From: Allorhizocola rhizosphaerae
GTDB lineage: Bacteria > Actinomycetota > Actinomycetes > Mycobacteriales > Micromonosporaceae
Direction: 5' to 3'
DNA: 51,014 nt
Assembly: GCF_003426775.1 (NCBI RefSeq)
Contig: NZ_QJUG01000035.1
Location: 1-51,014, forward strand
Below the pieces are notes generated by a model that was given only the letters and a program-made list of their open reading frames with translations, did not search any database and had not been told where the DNA came from. The position numbers and the translations under genes are program-made. Positions within the stretch are counted from its first letter, which is position 1, and each line of letters opens with the position of its first letter. Of this stretch, positions 25,660 through 34,654 are shown one piece after another.

Positions 25660-26685
25660 TCATGGGCGGATGGTGGCCGCGGTGAGCAGGTCGAGGCCCA
25701 GCGGGGTGATCTCGTGCAGGACGGCGAGGCCTTGGCGGCGGGTGGTGATGAGGTTGGCGTCGCGCAGGACGGTGGCCTGCTGGCTCGCGGCGCCCACGGA
25801 GATGCCGCAGACGCGGGCCAGCGCGCTGGTGGTGCAGCCGGAGACGGTGGCCTCAAGCGCGATCGCCCGGGTGCGGCCCATCAGCGACTCCAGGGACGAG
25901 GGTCGGGCTGGATTTTGTTGCCGCTGAAGGGTTCCCGGCGGTGGCTGGGTCGGATACACGAGCACGGGCGGCAGTCCTGTATCGGGCAGCTTGGTCGGCG
26001 CGTGCCGGCAGAAGAACGACGGCTGCAGGAGCAGGCCACGCCCGTCGAGGTGGTGACTCTGTTCAGGCGAAGGCCGCTGCGGGAATGAGGAGAACACGTC
26101 GTGGTCGGCGAACTCGGTGATCTGCAGGACGGGCGGCTCCCAGCGTATGCCCGGGTGCAGGGTGGCCAGCACGTGATCGATGCCCAGCGTCGCCAGCTCG
26201 GCCACGCGCCGGGCGCGGTCGGCGACGACGTGCTGCCGGATCGACCGCCAGTACGGTCGCAGCGCCTTGCCGTAATAGGAGCGCATGGCCTGCCCGAGTC
26301 GCCTCATGGCCGTGGGTGAGCCGGACGCGAGTGAGCGCGTCCATTCGGTGGGCGCCTGCCGCGACGCGAGATTACGCAGGTCCGCCTGCACGCGCGAACG
26401 CGGGGTCGCCATCAGGCGATCGACCGCGGTGTCGAACGCCGGCCCCGACCCGACCGGTGTGAGGAAGTCCGGCGAATAACCCGACGGCGGCGCCAGCTCG
26501 CACAGCAGGCGCATCTCGGCAGCGGGCACGCTAGCGCGCACCTGCCCGCGCCACGGCCCGTACACCAGCTCGCCGTCCTGGCCCTGCATCAGGTGCAGGC
26601 TGAGCAGCATCTCCCACAGCGGATCCGGCTCCGCCGCGATCGTGACGCGCGCGAGATCCTGCGCCGTGAAGTGGATCCGAAGCAA
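25660..26685 (-). CDS. ArsR-like winged-helix transcriptional regulator
   Basis: About 341 residues. The N-terminal 240 residues resemble the effector-like region of actinomycete regulators (LLRIHFTAQDLARVTIA, AEPDPLWEMLLSLHL, then WEPPVLQI and GRGLLLQPSFFC). A C-terminal winged helix follows (about residues 265-340; TTSALARVCGISVGAASQQATVLRDANLITTRRQG), of the ArsR/HTH_5 type. No metal-binding Cys motif of classical ArsR is seen, so the ligand is unknown. Start: family members begin MLRIHFT, which points to TTG 26685 with GGGGGGA just upstream; an in-frame ATG lies at 26745. Divergent from the SARP gene (intergenic about 30-90 bp), so it may control that gene. Confidence 0.8.
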   Translation of the reverse strand: MLRIHFTAQDLARVTIAAEPDPLWEMLLSLHLMQGQDGELVYGPWRGQVRASVPAAEMRLLCELAPPSGYSPDFLTPVGSGPAFDTAVDRLMATPRSRVQADLRNLASRQAPTEWTRSLASGSPTAMRRLGQAMRSYYGKALRPYWRSIRQHVVADRARRVAELATLGIDHVLATLHPGIRWEPPVLQITEFADHDVFSSFPQRPSPEQSHHLDGRGLLLQPSFFCRHAPTKLPDTGLPPVLVYPTQPPPGTLQRQQNPARPSSLESLMGRTRAIALEATVSGCTTSALARVCGISVGAASQQATVLRDANLITTRRQGLAVLHEITPLGLDLLTAATIRP

Positions 26686-26773
26686 TGTCCCCCCATGCCC
26701 GCCATGGACACCAACGTGTGCCGCGTAGTCTCCACGTAGGGCCATCGTCCATCTTCGATCTTGTGGGAAGCTT

Positions 26774-29473
26774 GTGCAGACCTTGAATCCCCAGTTCGGT
26801 GTGCTGGGTTCGGTCGAGGCACGCGCCGGCGGCGGCGCGATCGAGCTCGGTCACGCCAAGCAGCAGTGCGTGCTGGCCGTGTTGCTGGTCGACGCGGGCC
26901 GGCCGGTGCCGGTCGGCCAGCTCATCGAACGGGTCTGGGGCGCCGACCCGCCGGAGCGGGTGCAAAACGCGCTCTACAGCTATGTTTCCCGGCTGCGCCG
27001 GGCGTTGCCGGGCACGGCCATCCGGCGCGGGCCCGGCGGGTACACCATCATTATCGACCGGGATTCGGTTGACCTGCACCGCTTCCGGCGGCTGGTCGAG
27101 CTGGCGCGCGATCCGGCCGCCGATGCTGGGCGCCGGCTGTCCCTGCTGGACGAGGCGCTCGCGCTGTGGCGCGGCGAGCCGTTCGCTCATCTGGACAGCC
27201 CGTGGTTCGACGGGCTGCGGGTGACGCTCGCCGCCGAGCGCATGGCGGCGGAACTGGACCGCGACGATCTGCTCCTGCGCGCCGGGCAGCACGCCGATCT
27301 CCTGCCCCGCCTGGCCGACCGCGTGTCGGCCGACTCGCTCAACGAGCGCCTGGTCGGGCAGTTCATGCTGGCGCTGTACCGAAGCGGGCGGCAGGCCGAC
27401 GCACTGGAACAATATCAACTCATCCGGCGACGGCTGTCCGAGGAGATCGGCAGCGATCCGGGTGAACCGCTCCAGCGGCTGCACCAACAGCTTTTGGCGG
27501 GCGACACCGCGAGGCCGGTCCCTCGGCAGCTGCCACCCGATATCGCGGCGTTCGCCGGACGGGCCGACGAGCTGTCCACAATAGACAGCGCTTCCACGAT
27601 ATGCGTCATCACGGGCATGGCGGGCGTGGGCAAGACCGCGCTCGCGGTCCGTGCCGCTCATCGCATGGCGGGCCGGTTCCCGGACGGACAGCTGTACGTG
27701 AACCTGCGCGGGTTCGACCCGTCCGGTGCGCCCAAGCCACCGGCCGAAGCCCTGCGCGGCTTCCTGGAGGCCCTCGGGGTCGCCCCGCACACCGCGCCCG
27801 GGTCGGTGGAGGCGCTCACCGCGCACTATCGCAGCCTGGTCGCGGACCGGCGCATGCTCGTCGTGCTCGACAACGCGCGCGACGCCGAACAGGTACGCCC
27901 GCTGCTGCCCGCGTCACCGGGCTGCCTCACGCTCATCACGAGCCGCGACCGGCTGACCGGGCTCGTTGCCACGGAAGGCGCCCGCGCCATCGGGCTCGAC
28001 GTGCTGTCCACAGTGGACGCCCAAGCCCTGTTGCGCGGGAGGCTCGGCGGGCCGCGCATCGACGGCGACCCCGACGCCACGCGGGAGCTGATCGCCCGCT
28101 GCGCGCACCTGCCACTCGCCTTGGCGGTCGTGGCCGCGCGGGCCGCGATGCACCCGGAGTTCCCGCTGCGCGCGGTCGCGCAGCAGCTGCGCACGCTCGA
28201 CGCGTTCGCCGATCCCGACCCGATGGCGGACGTGCGGGCCGTGTTCTCGTGGTCATACCGGGCCGTGAGCCCCGCGGCCGCACGGCTTTTCCGCCTGCTC
28301 GCGCTGCATCCGGGCCCGGACGTCACGGCGCCCGCGGCGGCCAGCATCCTGGGCGACGGCGGCGCGGACACGGCCGGTGCGCCACTGGCCGAACTTGAGC
28401 GGGCACACCTCATCGCGCAGCACGCACCGGGGCGGTACTCGTTTCACGATCTGCTGCGTGCGCACGCGGCCGAGCTCGCCGACGACGACCGGGCCGTGGA
28501 GCGGGTGCTGGACCATTACATGCGCACCGGCCATCGGGCGGCGCTTCTGCTCAACCCGCACCGCGATCCGGTCGATCCGGGCCCGCCGAGCGCGGGTGTC
28601 ATGCCCGAGCCGATGCCCGGCTTCGCGCAGGCGCTCGCCTGGTTCGACGCCGAGCATGCCGTGCTGCTCGCGTGCATCGATCTGGCCGTCGCGCAGGGGT
28701 TTGACGCGACGGCATGGCACCTGGCGTGGACGCTGTCGACGTTTTTCGCCCGGCGCGGGCACCTGCACGACTGGGCCGCCACGCAGTCGGCCGCGCTCGG
28801 CGCGGCACAGCGGTTGGGCGACCTGGCGAGGCAGGCGCACGCGCACCGGGACCTGGGGCGGGCGCAGGCGCGGCTGGCGCACACGGACGAGGCGCTGGCC
28901 AACATGGCCCGTGCCATCGACATCTATCGCGAACTGGATGACGCGGGCGGCCGGGCGCACGTCCACGTCAACATGGGGATAGTCTTCGAGCGGCTCAACC
29001 GGTACCAAGAAGCGATAAAGCACGCCTACGCGGCGGTGGAGCTCTTCCGGGTGGCCGGCAACCGGGTTGGCCAGGCTCGGACCCATAACAACATCGGTTG
29101 GTACCACGCACATCTCGGCGAATACCGGCAGGCCGTCGAGCACTGCCGGGAAGCGCTCGGGCTGCAGGAGGCGCTCGACGACGTCTCGGGCCAGGCCGCG
29201 TCGTGGGACAGCCTCGGCTACGTCCATCACCACCTCGGCGAGCGCGACGAGGCCATCGCGTGCTTCCATCGGGCGATGGAGCTGTCCGGTTCGATCGACG
29301 ACCGGCACAATGTGGCCGACATCCTGATCCATCTCGGCGACGCCCATCAGTCCTTCGGCGGGCTGGATCAGGCGCGCGACGCGTGGGCGCAGGCGCTGGA
29401 AATCCTTGATGTGATGCGCCACCCGGATGCGGCCAAGGTCCGCGCGAAGCTCGTATCGTTGGGCAGATGGTGA
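26774..29473 (+). CDS. SARP/AfsR-type regulator with NB-ARC and TPR domains
   Basis: 899 residues. N-terminal OmpR-like DNA-binding domain (residues 8-95; VQNALYSYVSRLRRALPG), bacterial transcriptional activation domain (about 98-240), then an NB-ARC ATPase with Walker A GMAGVGKTAL (about 279-288), LVVLDNARD (Walker B region), LTLITSRDRL and LPLALAVVAARA. The C-terminal third has several tetratricopeptide repeats (about residues 690-890; HVNMGIVFERLNRYQEAIKH, THNNIGWYHAHLGEYRQAVEH and others). This is the large AfsR-like architecture of actinomycete regulators of secondary metabolism and differentiation. GTG 26774. Its stop overlaps the next start, so it is probably coupled to the pentapeptide-repeat gene. 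Confidence 0.93.
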   Translation: MQTLNPQFGVLGSVEARAGGGAIELGHAKQQCVLAVLLVDAGRPVPVGQLIERVWGADPPERVQNALYSYVSRLRRALPGTAIRRGPGGYTIIIDRDSVDLHRFRRLVELARDPAADAGRRLSLLDEALALWRGEPFAHLDSPWFDGLRVTLAAERMAAELDRDDLLLRAGQHADLLPRLADRVSADSLNERLVGQFMLALYRSGRQADALEQYQLIRRRLSEEIGSDPGEPLQRLHQQLLAGDTARPVPRQLPPDIAAFAGRADELSTIDSASTICVITGMAGVGKTALAVRAAHRMAGRFPDGQLYVNLRGFDPSGAPKPPAEALRGFLEALGVAPHTAPGSVEALTAHYRSLVADRRMLVVLDNARDAEQVRPLLPASPGCLTLITSRDRLTGLVATEGARAIGLDVLSTVDAQALLRGRLGGPRIDGDPDATRELIARCAHLPLALAVVAARAAMHPEFPLRAVAQQLRTLDAFADPDPMADVRAVFSWSYRAVSPAAARLFRLLALHPGPDVTAPAAASILGDGGADTAGAPLAELERAHLIAQHAPGRYSFHDLLRAHAAELADDDRAVERVLDHYMRTGHRAALLLNPHRDPVDPGPPSAGVMPEPMPGFAQALAWFDAEHAVLLACIDLAVAQGFDATAWHLAWTLSTFFARRGHLHDWAATQSAALGAAQRLGDLARQAHAHRDLGRAQARLAHTDEALANMARAIDIYRELDDAGGRAHVHVNMGIVFERLNRYQEAIKHAYAAVELFRVAGNRVGQARTHNNIGWYHAHLGEYRQAVEHCREALGLQEALDDVSGQAASWDSLGYVHHHLGERDEAIACFHRAMELSGSIDDRHNVADILIHLGDAHQSFGGLDQARDAWAQALEILDVMRHPDAAKVRAKLVSLGRW

Positions 29474-30267
29474 GGTTCGACCAGGAATTGCGCGCCGACT
29501 GCACGCGCTGCTTCGCGCTGTGCTGCGTGGTGCCCGCGTTCGCCGCGTCGGCCGACTTCGCCATCGACAAGCCCGGCGGGCACGCATGCCCGCATTTGGC
29601 GGGCGACTTGCGCTGCGGCATCCACCACCGGCTGCGCGACAGCGGGTTCACCGGCTGCACGGTCTTCGATTGCTTCGGCGCGGGCCAGAAGGTCTCGCAG
29701 GTGACGTTCGGCGGCCGCGACTGGCGCACGCAGCCGGACATCCGGGAGCAGATGTTCGAAAGCTTCGCCGTGATGCGTCAACTTCATGAGCTTCTTTGGT
29801 ACCTGGAAGCAGCGCTCGCCCTCTCGTCGACCACACCGATCCATGCCGAACTCCGCCGCGCCTTTTCCGAGACCTCGCAGTTGACGCTCGCCGAGGATGT
29901 GCGCTCGGTCGATGTCCCGGCGCACCGCGCGCGGGTCAACGAGCTGCTCCTGCGGGCGAGCACGCTTGCCCGGTCCGGCACGCGGGGCCCCAACCATCGC
30001 GGGGCGACACTGATCGGCGCCCAGCTCGCAGGTGTGGATTTGCGCGGGGCCAACCTGCGCGGCGCACTGCTCATCGGAGCCAATCTCGCCCGTGCCGACC
30101 TGCGCCTGGCCGACATGACCGGGGCAGACCTGCGGGGCGCCTACCTCACCGGTGCCAACCTGTCCACCACCCTGTTCGTGACCCAACCCCAGCTCGACTC
30201 GGCTCACGGCGACGGGAAAACCAGGCTGCCCAAGGGTTTGGCCCGGCCCGCGCATTGGCGCGGATAA
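29467..30267 (+). CDS. Pentapeptide-repeat protein with Cys-rich N-terminal domain
   Basis: 266 residues. Residues 1-70 hold eight cysteines (12, 15, 19, 20, 41, 50, 64, 69) and histidines at 39, 43, 53 and 54. The CxxCxxxCC start and RCGIHHRL element recall YkgJ-type putative zinc/iron-chelating domains. A helical middle section (about 95-175) precedes four to five pentapeptide-repeat rungs of the A(D/N)LxG type (about 185-240; LAGVDLRGANLRGALLIGAN, LADMTGADLRGAYLTGANL). Pentapeptide proteins form right-handed quadrilateral helices, some of which mimic DNA or bind gyrase. ATG 29467 overlaps the SARP stop (29471-29473) in another frame. Function unknown; the combination with a SARP gene suggests a linked regulatory or resistance role (inference). 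Confidence 0.85.
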   Translation: MVRFDQELRADCTRCFALCCVVPAFAASADFAIDKPGGHACPHLAGDLRCGIHHRLRDSGFTGCTVFDCFGAGQKVSQVTFGGRDWRTQPDIREQMFESFAVMRQLHELLWYLEAALALSSTTPIHAELRRAFSETSQLTLAEDVRSVDVPAHRARVNELLLRASTLARSGTRGPNHRGATLIGAQLAGVDLRGANLRGALLIGANLARADLRLADMTGADLRGAYLTGANLSTTLFVTQPQLDSAHGDGKTRLPKGLARPAHWRG

Positions 30268-30842
30268 AAGTCGCTTTCCATCCGCTACTTGTAACCGGAC
30301 ACGCGCCTCGGGATGTCGACGAATCCGGCGCGGATTCGAGCCAGATACCGTCGCCAGGGCGGCCAACTGCCGGTAGAGCTCTGCTTGGCGCCCGCCTTCG
30401 CGCTGGATCTGTTCGAAGCGTTCCGGCGGGGTCGGGCCCATGGGCCACGCCGGTCGAGGTCGATCCTGGTTCACCAGGCCGATCAGAAAGGCAGGTCGCC
30501 ATCGATGCGTGGCTTCACGCACAACCACCGCTCTCAGGCGACGACCGTGCCAGCTGTCCGCAGCTGTCGAGGTCATCGCCGCCCTGAGCAGCGGATTCAA
30601 ACAGTCCACATGTCTTTTGCAATCGAGGCCCGGCATGCTGGCGGCTGCGACTGGCAAGAGCATAATCCCAAACCCCCGACCCCGACCTCGTTCACGCACT
30701 GAGGAACGGCCCGTCCGCGGACCTCTAGTCCACACGGACCGTGCGCGTCAACGGCCACCTCGGTGCACCGCGCTGAAATCGTCTACATAGATAAGGGCAT
30801 CAAGATTGTCTACTATGCCGACCGTGCCGAGTTCGAAACCTG
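30268..30842. other. 575-bp region without a convincing gene
   Basis: Several overlapping frames exist on both strands but none has start context and family-like composition together. A minus-strand frame at about 30350-30620 reads WPMGPTPPERFEQIQREGG and RQAELYRQLAALA, which is protein-like and may be a decayed gene fragment. A plus frame (30763 onward) begins MHRAEIVYIDKGIKIVYYAD then turns GC-scrambled. Most likely degenerate DNA. Confidence 0.4.
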
Positions 30843-31103
30843 GTGGCATTGGGAGATCGAGGGAGTGCGCACACCTGCCGGAATTACAGCACTACCACGA
30901 CGCGGCGCACGATCCGCGACGACGCACACCACTACGCCGCCTACTTCTCGTTTTCGAACATTCCCACTGACCCCTCGGGTGGTACCCGCCAGTTCATCAT
31001 GCGTGTCTACATAAGGCATGTCTCGGGAAACCGGTCAAAAATCCACGGTCTGCAGGGCACCACGCAGCCGACCCACGGTATCGCCATGAACCTGACCGGC
31101 TAG
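30843..31103 (+). CDS. Hypothetical small protein, AT-richer than neighbours
   Basis: 86 residues from GTG 30843. The C-terminal two-thirds looks protein-like (DDAHHYAAYFSFSNIPTDP, TRQFIMRVYIRHVSGNRSKI, THGIAMNLTG) and uses codons atypical of the window. No signal peptide, domain or clear ribosome-binding site is seen. An overlapping frame (30763-31014) carries a similarly AT-rich, protein-like stretch (KGIKIVYYADRAEFETWWHW), so this could be one frameshifted gene. Function unknown. Confidence 0.35.
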   Translation: MALGDRGSAHTCRNYSTTTTRRTIRDDAHHYAAYFSFSNIPTDPSGGTRQFIMRVYIRHVSGNRSKIHGLQGTTQPTHGIAMNLTG

Positions 31104-31182
31104 GCAAAAACTGGCACAGCCGACGCTCGCTCCCATATAGCTGAGCCCCCAATTGATCGGACAGTCCAAAGAGGAGGACTTG

Positions 31183-32439
31183 ATGCGACGACGCATAGCA
31201 GTAGCATGCGGCGTAATCATGGCGATCGCTACCACGACGATCGTTACCACGACGACAGCGGCGAACGCAGGATTCTCGACGGCGGCCACGCCTTCAGATC
31301 CATTAACCGCCGGCTTCGCCGCGGGTGTCGACCATAACGCGATGACCGCCCAATTCCATCGCCTACAAGCCGTAGCCGCACTGCATCCGGACGGCGCGGG
31401 CGGCACATACTTTGACGAGAAAACCGGCCAGCTCGTGGTGCGGTATGTGCAAAACGCCGACGGCGCCCGGCTTAAGTCCAAGTTGAGCCTGCAGCCCTTC
31501 CGGGTAGGTGAGGTTGCGGTCCGGTTTGAGCCCACGGCTATACCGATGCAGCGTCTGAAAGCAGCGACAAAGCGTCTACGGGAATCTAAGGCGTGGGCCG
31601 GCGCCCACGCGGCAAGCGTGCACCAGGTGCGGTTGGACGAGCTGACGCCACAGATCGTCATCGAGGCTTCCGGGGATTCGGAAGCGCTTGTCGCGGCTGT
31701 GGTCAAGGCCACTGGATTGACCCCTCGGGTGAACATTTCGGATGCCGGTGTCGTGGAGGCAAGCCGTCGCGCCGACCCCTTTCCGTACAATGGCGGATTA
31801 GCCCTGTGGAGAAGCAACCTCGATGCCAACGGCGTGAATCAGCGCACGGAGGATGCGTTTTGCACGACCGGTTTCCGGATGACACGCGGTGGAACCGACA
31901 GCGCGTGGGTGACGACCGCGGGCCACTGCGCGACTAGCGGCAGTCTCTTCTGGCATGACGGCTGGAACCTGCGGGTCAGGTCAAACTATCTCGCGGGGGG
32001 CACCGATGTGTCCATGCTGGCCGGGGAGAACGGCGCGTATTTCAGCCGGTATCTGTGGTTCGGCGGACGGGATACGTCGAACATCAACCCGGTGACGGCG
32101 AAGCTGACTGGTTGGCCTGCGATCGGTTCTGCAGTGTATTTCTCAGGCGCCAATGGCGGCCTTGTCTACGGCTTGGTCACGGCGACCAACAACACGGATT
32201 GCAACGGCACACCGCTGGTCGTCGTCGATACGGACACGGGGCACACCCACGATGGCGCGGTACTGGGCGGTGACTCGGGTGGGCCAGCCGTAAGGTGGAA
32301 CACGGCTACCTCGGCCACGCACGACCTCACTGCCGAAGGCATAATCACGTGTAGCAACAGAAACAACGTCGCTCTCTTCACGCCGATCCACCGGGTCGAG
32401 GCGGCTACGGGCGCCGTGGTAGTCGTCGGCGGTACATGA
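31183..32439 (+). CDS. Secreted S1-family serine protease with pro-region
   Basis: 418 residues. Signal peptide (1-30; MRRRIAVACG, core AIATTTIV, ending ANAGF); a pro-region of about 170 residues; protease domain from about residue 210 with His248 (TTAGHC), Asp275 (GTDVS) and Ser365 (GGDSGGP), and Cys residues near 236, 249 and in the C-terminal third. It resembles alpha-lytic/streptogrisin-like S1 enzymes, which fold with a cleaved pro-domain, though the pro-region is not a clear match. ATG 31183 has GAGGAGGA at 31171-31178. Codon use is more AT-tolerant than neighbours and it contains two TTA codons (in DPLTAG and NGGLAL), possibly bldA-controlled or acquired. Confidence 0.88.
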   Translation: MRRRIAVACGVIMAIATTTIVTTTTAANAGFSTAATPSDPLTAGFAAGVDHNAMTAQFHRLQAVAALHPDGAGGTYFDEKTGQLVVRYVQNADGARLKSKLSLQPFRVGEVAVRFEPTAIPMQRLKAATKRLRESKAWAGAHAASVHQVRLDELTPQIVIEASGDSEALVAAVVKATGLTPRVNISDAGVVEASRRADPFPYNGGLALWRSNLDANGVNQRTEDAFCTTGFRMTRGGTDSAWVTTAGHCATSGSLFWHDGWNLRVRSNYLAGGTDVSMLAGENGAYFSRYLWFGGRDTSNINPVTAKLTGWPAIGSAVYFSGANGGLVYGLVTATNNTDCNGTPLVVVDTDTGHTHDGAVLGGDSGGPAVRWNTATSATHDLTAEGIITCSNRNNVALFTPIHRVEAATGAVVVVGGT

Positions 32440-32449
32440 CAGATCCGGT

Positions 32450-32482
32450 TGTGCAGGGCGGCATTGTCTGCCGTCCTGCACA
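32450..32482 (+). terminator. Hairpin, putative terminator of the S1 protease gene
   Basis: TGTGCAGGGCGGC (32450-32462) pairs with GCCGTCCTGCACA (32470-32482), 13 bp with one wobble pair and a 7-nt loop, 11 nt after the protease stop. No T-run. Confidence 0.5.
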
Positions 32483-32647
32483 CCGCTTCGCCTCTACCCC
32501 TGGGTACAGCATGGCGAACCGGGCATCGACAAGGTCGACGTCGTCAGTGCCGCCGCCCACGTCATTGATGACAATCTCGAGGATATGCACAATTTTCCGG
32601 CGTACCGCCTCTGCTGAGGCGACTATCAATCTTGGAGAGGATTCGTC

Positions 32648-34459
32648 TTGATTGGACGAGGGTTTCAAGTCACAGCCCTGGCGATGCTGCTAGGGCTGCT
32701 CGCCGGGCCGGGTGCCGAAGCGGCCACCGCGCAGACCGCTGACCCGGTGGCCGCTGGCACCACCGTGGTGCGCACCAAAGACGAGCTGCTGAGCGCGCTG
32801 GCCAACGCCACAGCAGGCGACACCGTCTTCGTTGACGGCTCGGTGTCCATCAACCTCACCGGCCACAAGCGGATCCTGATCCCGGCCGGCGTGACCCTGG
32901 CCAGCAATCGCGGCCAGAACGGGGCGGCCGGTGCCCTGCTGTACAACACCGAGCTCGACTACAGGCAGTCGGAGGCGTGGGCACAGTTCGCGGTGCGCGG
33001 CCCGCAGGTACGCATCACCGGGTTGCGGTTGGGGGGCCCGGATCAGCAGATCCGCAACGACGCCTACGAATACGACAATTCTCGCGGCATCGAGGCGGTC
33101 GGCGCCTCCGACCTGACCGTGGACAACAACGAGCTCTACGGCTGGTCACACGGAGCCGTCTATGTGGGTTACACCATCGAGGCTCGGATCCGGGACAACT
33201 ACATCCACCACAACCGGCGCACCGGCTTGGGATACGGCGTGGTGCTCTACAACGACTCCAGCGCCGTCATCGAGGACAACACGTTTGTCCAGAACCGCCA
33301 CGCCATAGCGGGAAACGGGCTTCGCACCCAGCGCTACGAGGCGCGGTTCAACCTCGTGGTGGACAACGCCCGCTCACATGGCTTTGACATGCACGGCGAG
33401 AACGAAACCCAGGACAACGGCGCCCAGTATGCCGGCGATGTCATCCACATCAAACACAACAGCTTCCGATCCAGCGCCGAGGCGGCCGTGGCCATCCGCG
33501 GCCGTCCCTACACGGGCGCCTGGGTGTCGGGCAACTGCTTCGCGCACGGCGGCTCCAGCTCCGCGGTCGTGCAGCGGCATTTCACCGGCAACCTGTTCAT
33601 CGGAAGCAACACCTACGGCACCACGACCACCAATTGCCATAACAGCGGCCGCCGCGTCGCCTGGCGTATTTCATCAGGGGGTACCGCTTCGTGGTCCGCG
33701 ATGGCGCCGTACACCTTTGACGTGTCGGAGGTCGGGTTCGGCGATTTCGACGGCGACGGCAGGACCGATGTCTTCCGCGCCACCGGAAGTCGTTGGTACT
33801 ACTCGCCCGGCGGTCAGGGTCCGTGGGTTGCGGGAGCCTCGTCGGGGAGCAGGTTGTCGTCGTTGCGTTTCGGTGACTTCAACGGCGACGGCAGGACCGA
33901 TGTGTTCACCGTCATCGACGGGCGCTGGCACTACTCATCGGCGGCGGCGACCAGCTGGCAACCGCTCGCGATCTCCAGCGATCCGCTGGCCTCGCTGCGT
34001 TTCGGCGATTTTGACGGCGACGGCACGACCGACGTCTTCCGCGCCGACGGCACGCGCTGGTACTACTCATCGGCGGGCCGGTCCAGCTGGACCGCACTGA
34101 ATACCTCCGGCTTCACGGTCGAGTCGTTGCGCTTCGGCGACTTCAACGGCGACGGCATGACGGATGTCTTCCGCACCAACGGAAGCCAGTGGTACTACTC
34201 GTCCGGCGGCACCGGCTCGTGGACAGCGCTGGCAACCTCCAGCGTCCCGCTGGAAGCACTCCGCTTCGCCGACATCAACGGCGACGGCACGACCGACGTC
34301 TTCCGCACCGACGGCACCGGCTGGCACTACTTCGCCACCGGCCATTCGAGCAGCTGGATCGCCCTGGCGCAGAGCTCGTGTCCCATCACCAGCCTGCATC
34401 TTGCCGACTTCAACGGCGACCGCAAGGCCGACGTGTTCGACGGCCGCTGCGGCGCCTAA
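32648..34459 (+). CDS. Secreted right-handed beta-helix protein with FG-GAP/VCBS repeats
   Basis: 603 residues. Signal peptide 1-25 (MLLGLLAGPGAEA). Residues 40-345 form a pectate-lyase-like/NosD-like parallel beta-helix: TVFVDGSVSINLTG, VRITGLRLGG, LTVDNNELYGWSHGAVYVG, IRDNYIHHNRRTGLGYG, ARSHGFDMHG, VIHIKHNSFR. Pectate-lyase catalytic residues were not confirmed. Residues about 355-600 are six FG-GAP-like calcium-binding repeats, each FGDF(N/D)GDG.TDVF...W(Y/H)Y. Such C-terminal repeats often mediate glycan or protein contacts. TTG 32648 has GGAGAGGA (32633-32640) 7 nt upstream. Likely acts on polysaccharide outside the cell, but activity is inference. Confidence 0.87.
   Translation: MIGRGFQVTALAMLLGLLAGPGAEAATAQTADPVAAGTTVVRTKDELLSALANATAGDTVFVDGSVSINLTGHKRILIPAGVTLASNRGQNGAAGALLYNTELDYRQSEAWAQFAVRGPQVRITGLRLGGPDQQIRNDAYEYDNSRGIEAVGASDLTVDNNELYGWSHGAVYVGYTIEARIRDNYIHHNRRTGLGYGVVLYNDSSAVIEDNTFVQNRHAIAGNGLRTQRYEARFNLVVDNARSHGFDMHGENETQDNGAQYAGDVIHIKHNSFRSSAEAAVAIRGRPYTGAWVSGNCFAHGGSSSAVVQRHFTGNLFIGSNTYGTTTTNCHNSGRRVAWRISSGGTASWSAMAPYTFDVSEVGFGDFDGDGRTDVFRATGSRWYYSPGGQGPWVAGASSGSRLSSLRFGDFNGDGRTDVFTVIDGRWHYSSAAATSWQPLAISSDPLASLRFGDFDGDGTTDVFRADGTRWYYSSAGRSSWTALNTSGFTVESLRFGDFNGDGMTDVFRTNGSQWYYSSGGTGSWTALATSSVPLEALRFADINGDGTTDVFRTDGTGWHYFATGHSSSWIALAQSSCPITSLHLADFNGDRKADVFDGRCGA
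33718..34456 (+). repeat. Six FG-GAP-like repeats (about 117 bp each)
   Basis: TTCGGCGA(C/T)TT(C/T) followed by GACGGCGACGGC-type codons recurs at about 33736, 33868, 34003, 34135, 34267 and 34405. Encodes (F/L)(G/A)D(F/I)(N/D)GD(G/R) blocks with the DxDGDG calcium-loop pattern. The last copy is degenerate (DFNGDRKADVF). Confidence 0.75.
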
Positions 34460-34466
34460 CTCCCGG

Positions 34467-34505
34467 GGGTCGGTACCCACGGGATCCACCCTGGGCTACC
34501 GACCC
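34467..34505 (+). terminator. Hairpin after the beta-helix gene
   Basis: GGGTCGGTACCC (34467-34478) and GGGCTACCGACCC (34493-34505) form a 12-bp stem with one bulged C and a 14-nt loop, 8 nt after the stop. Putative terminator. Confidence 0.45.
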
Positions 34506-34654
34506 TCACCCACTTGACCACCGGCCGCGTTAAAACAGCGCGCTACATCGCCAGCTCGACGTTCACGAGGCGCTGCCGGATCAACTCCTCACGCTCCGAC
34601 TCCGGCAGCCGACCATGGCGGGCTTGTCGGCCAGCCAGTCCATGGTGAGTATCA
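34506..34654. other. Degenerate DNA at the start of the decayed island
   Basis: A minus-strand frame ending at 34543 reads GRLPESEREELIRQRLVNVE before a stop, possibly the C-terminal tail of a lost gene. No intact gene. Confidence 0.35.
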
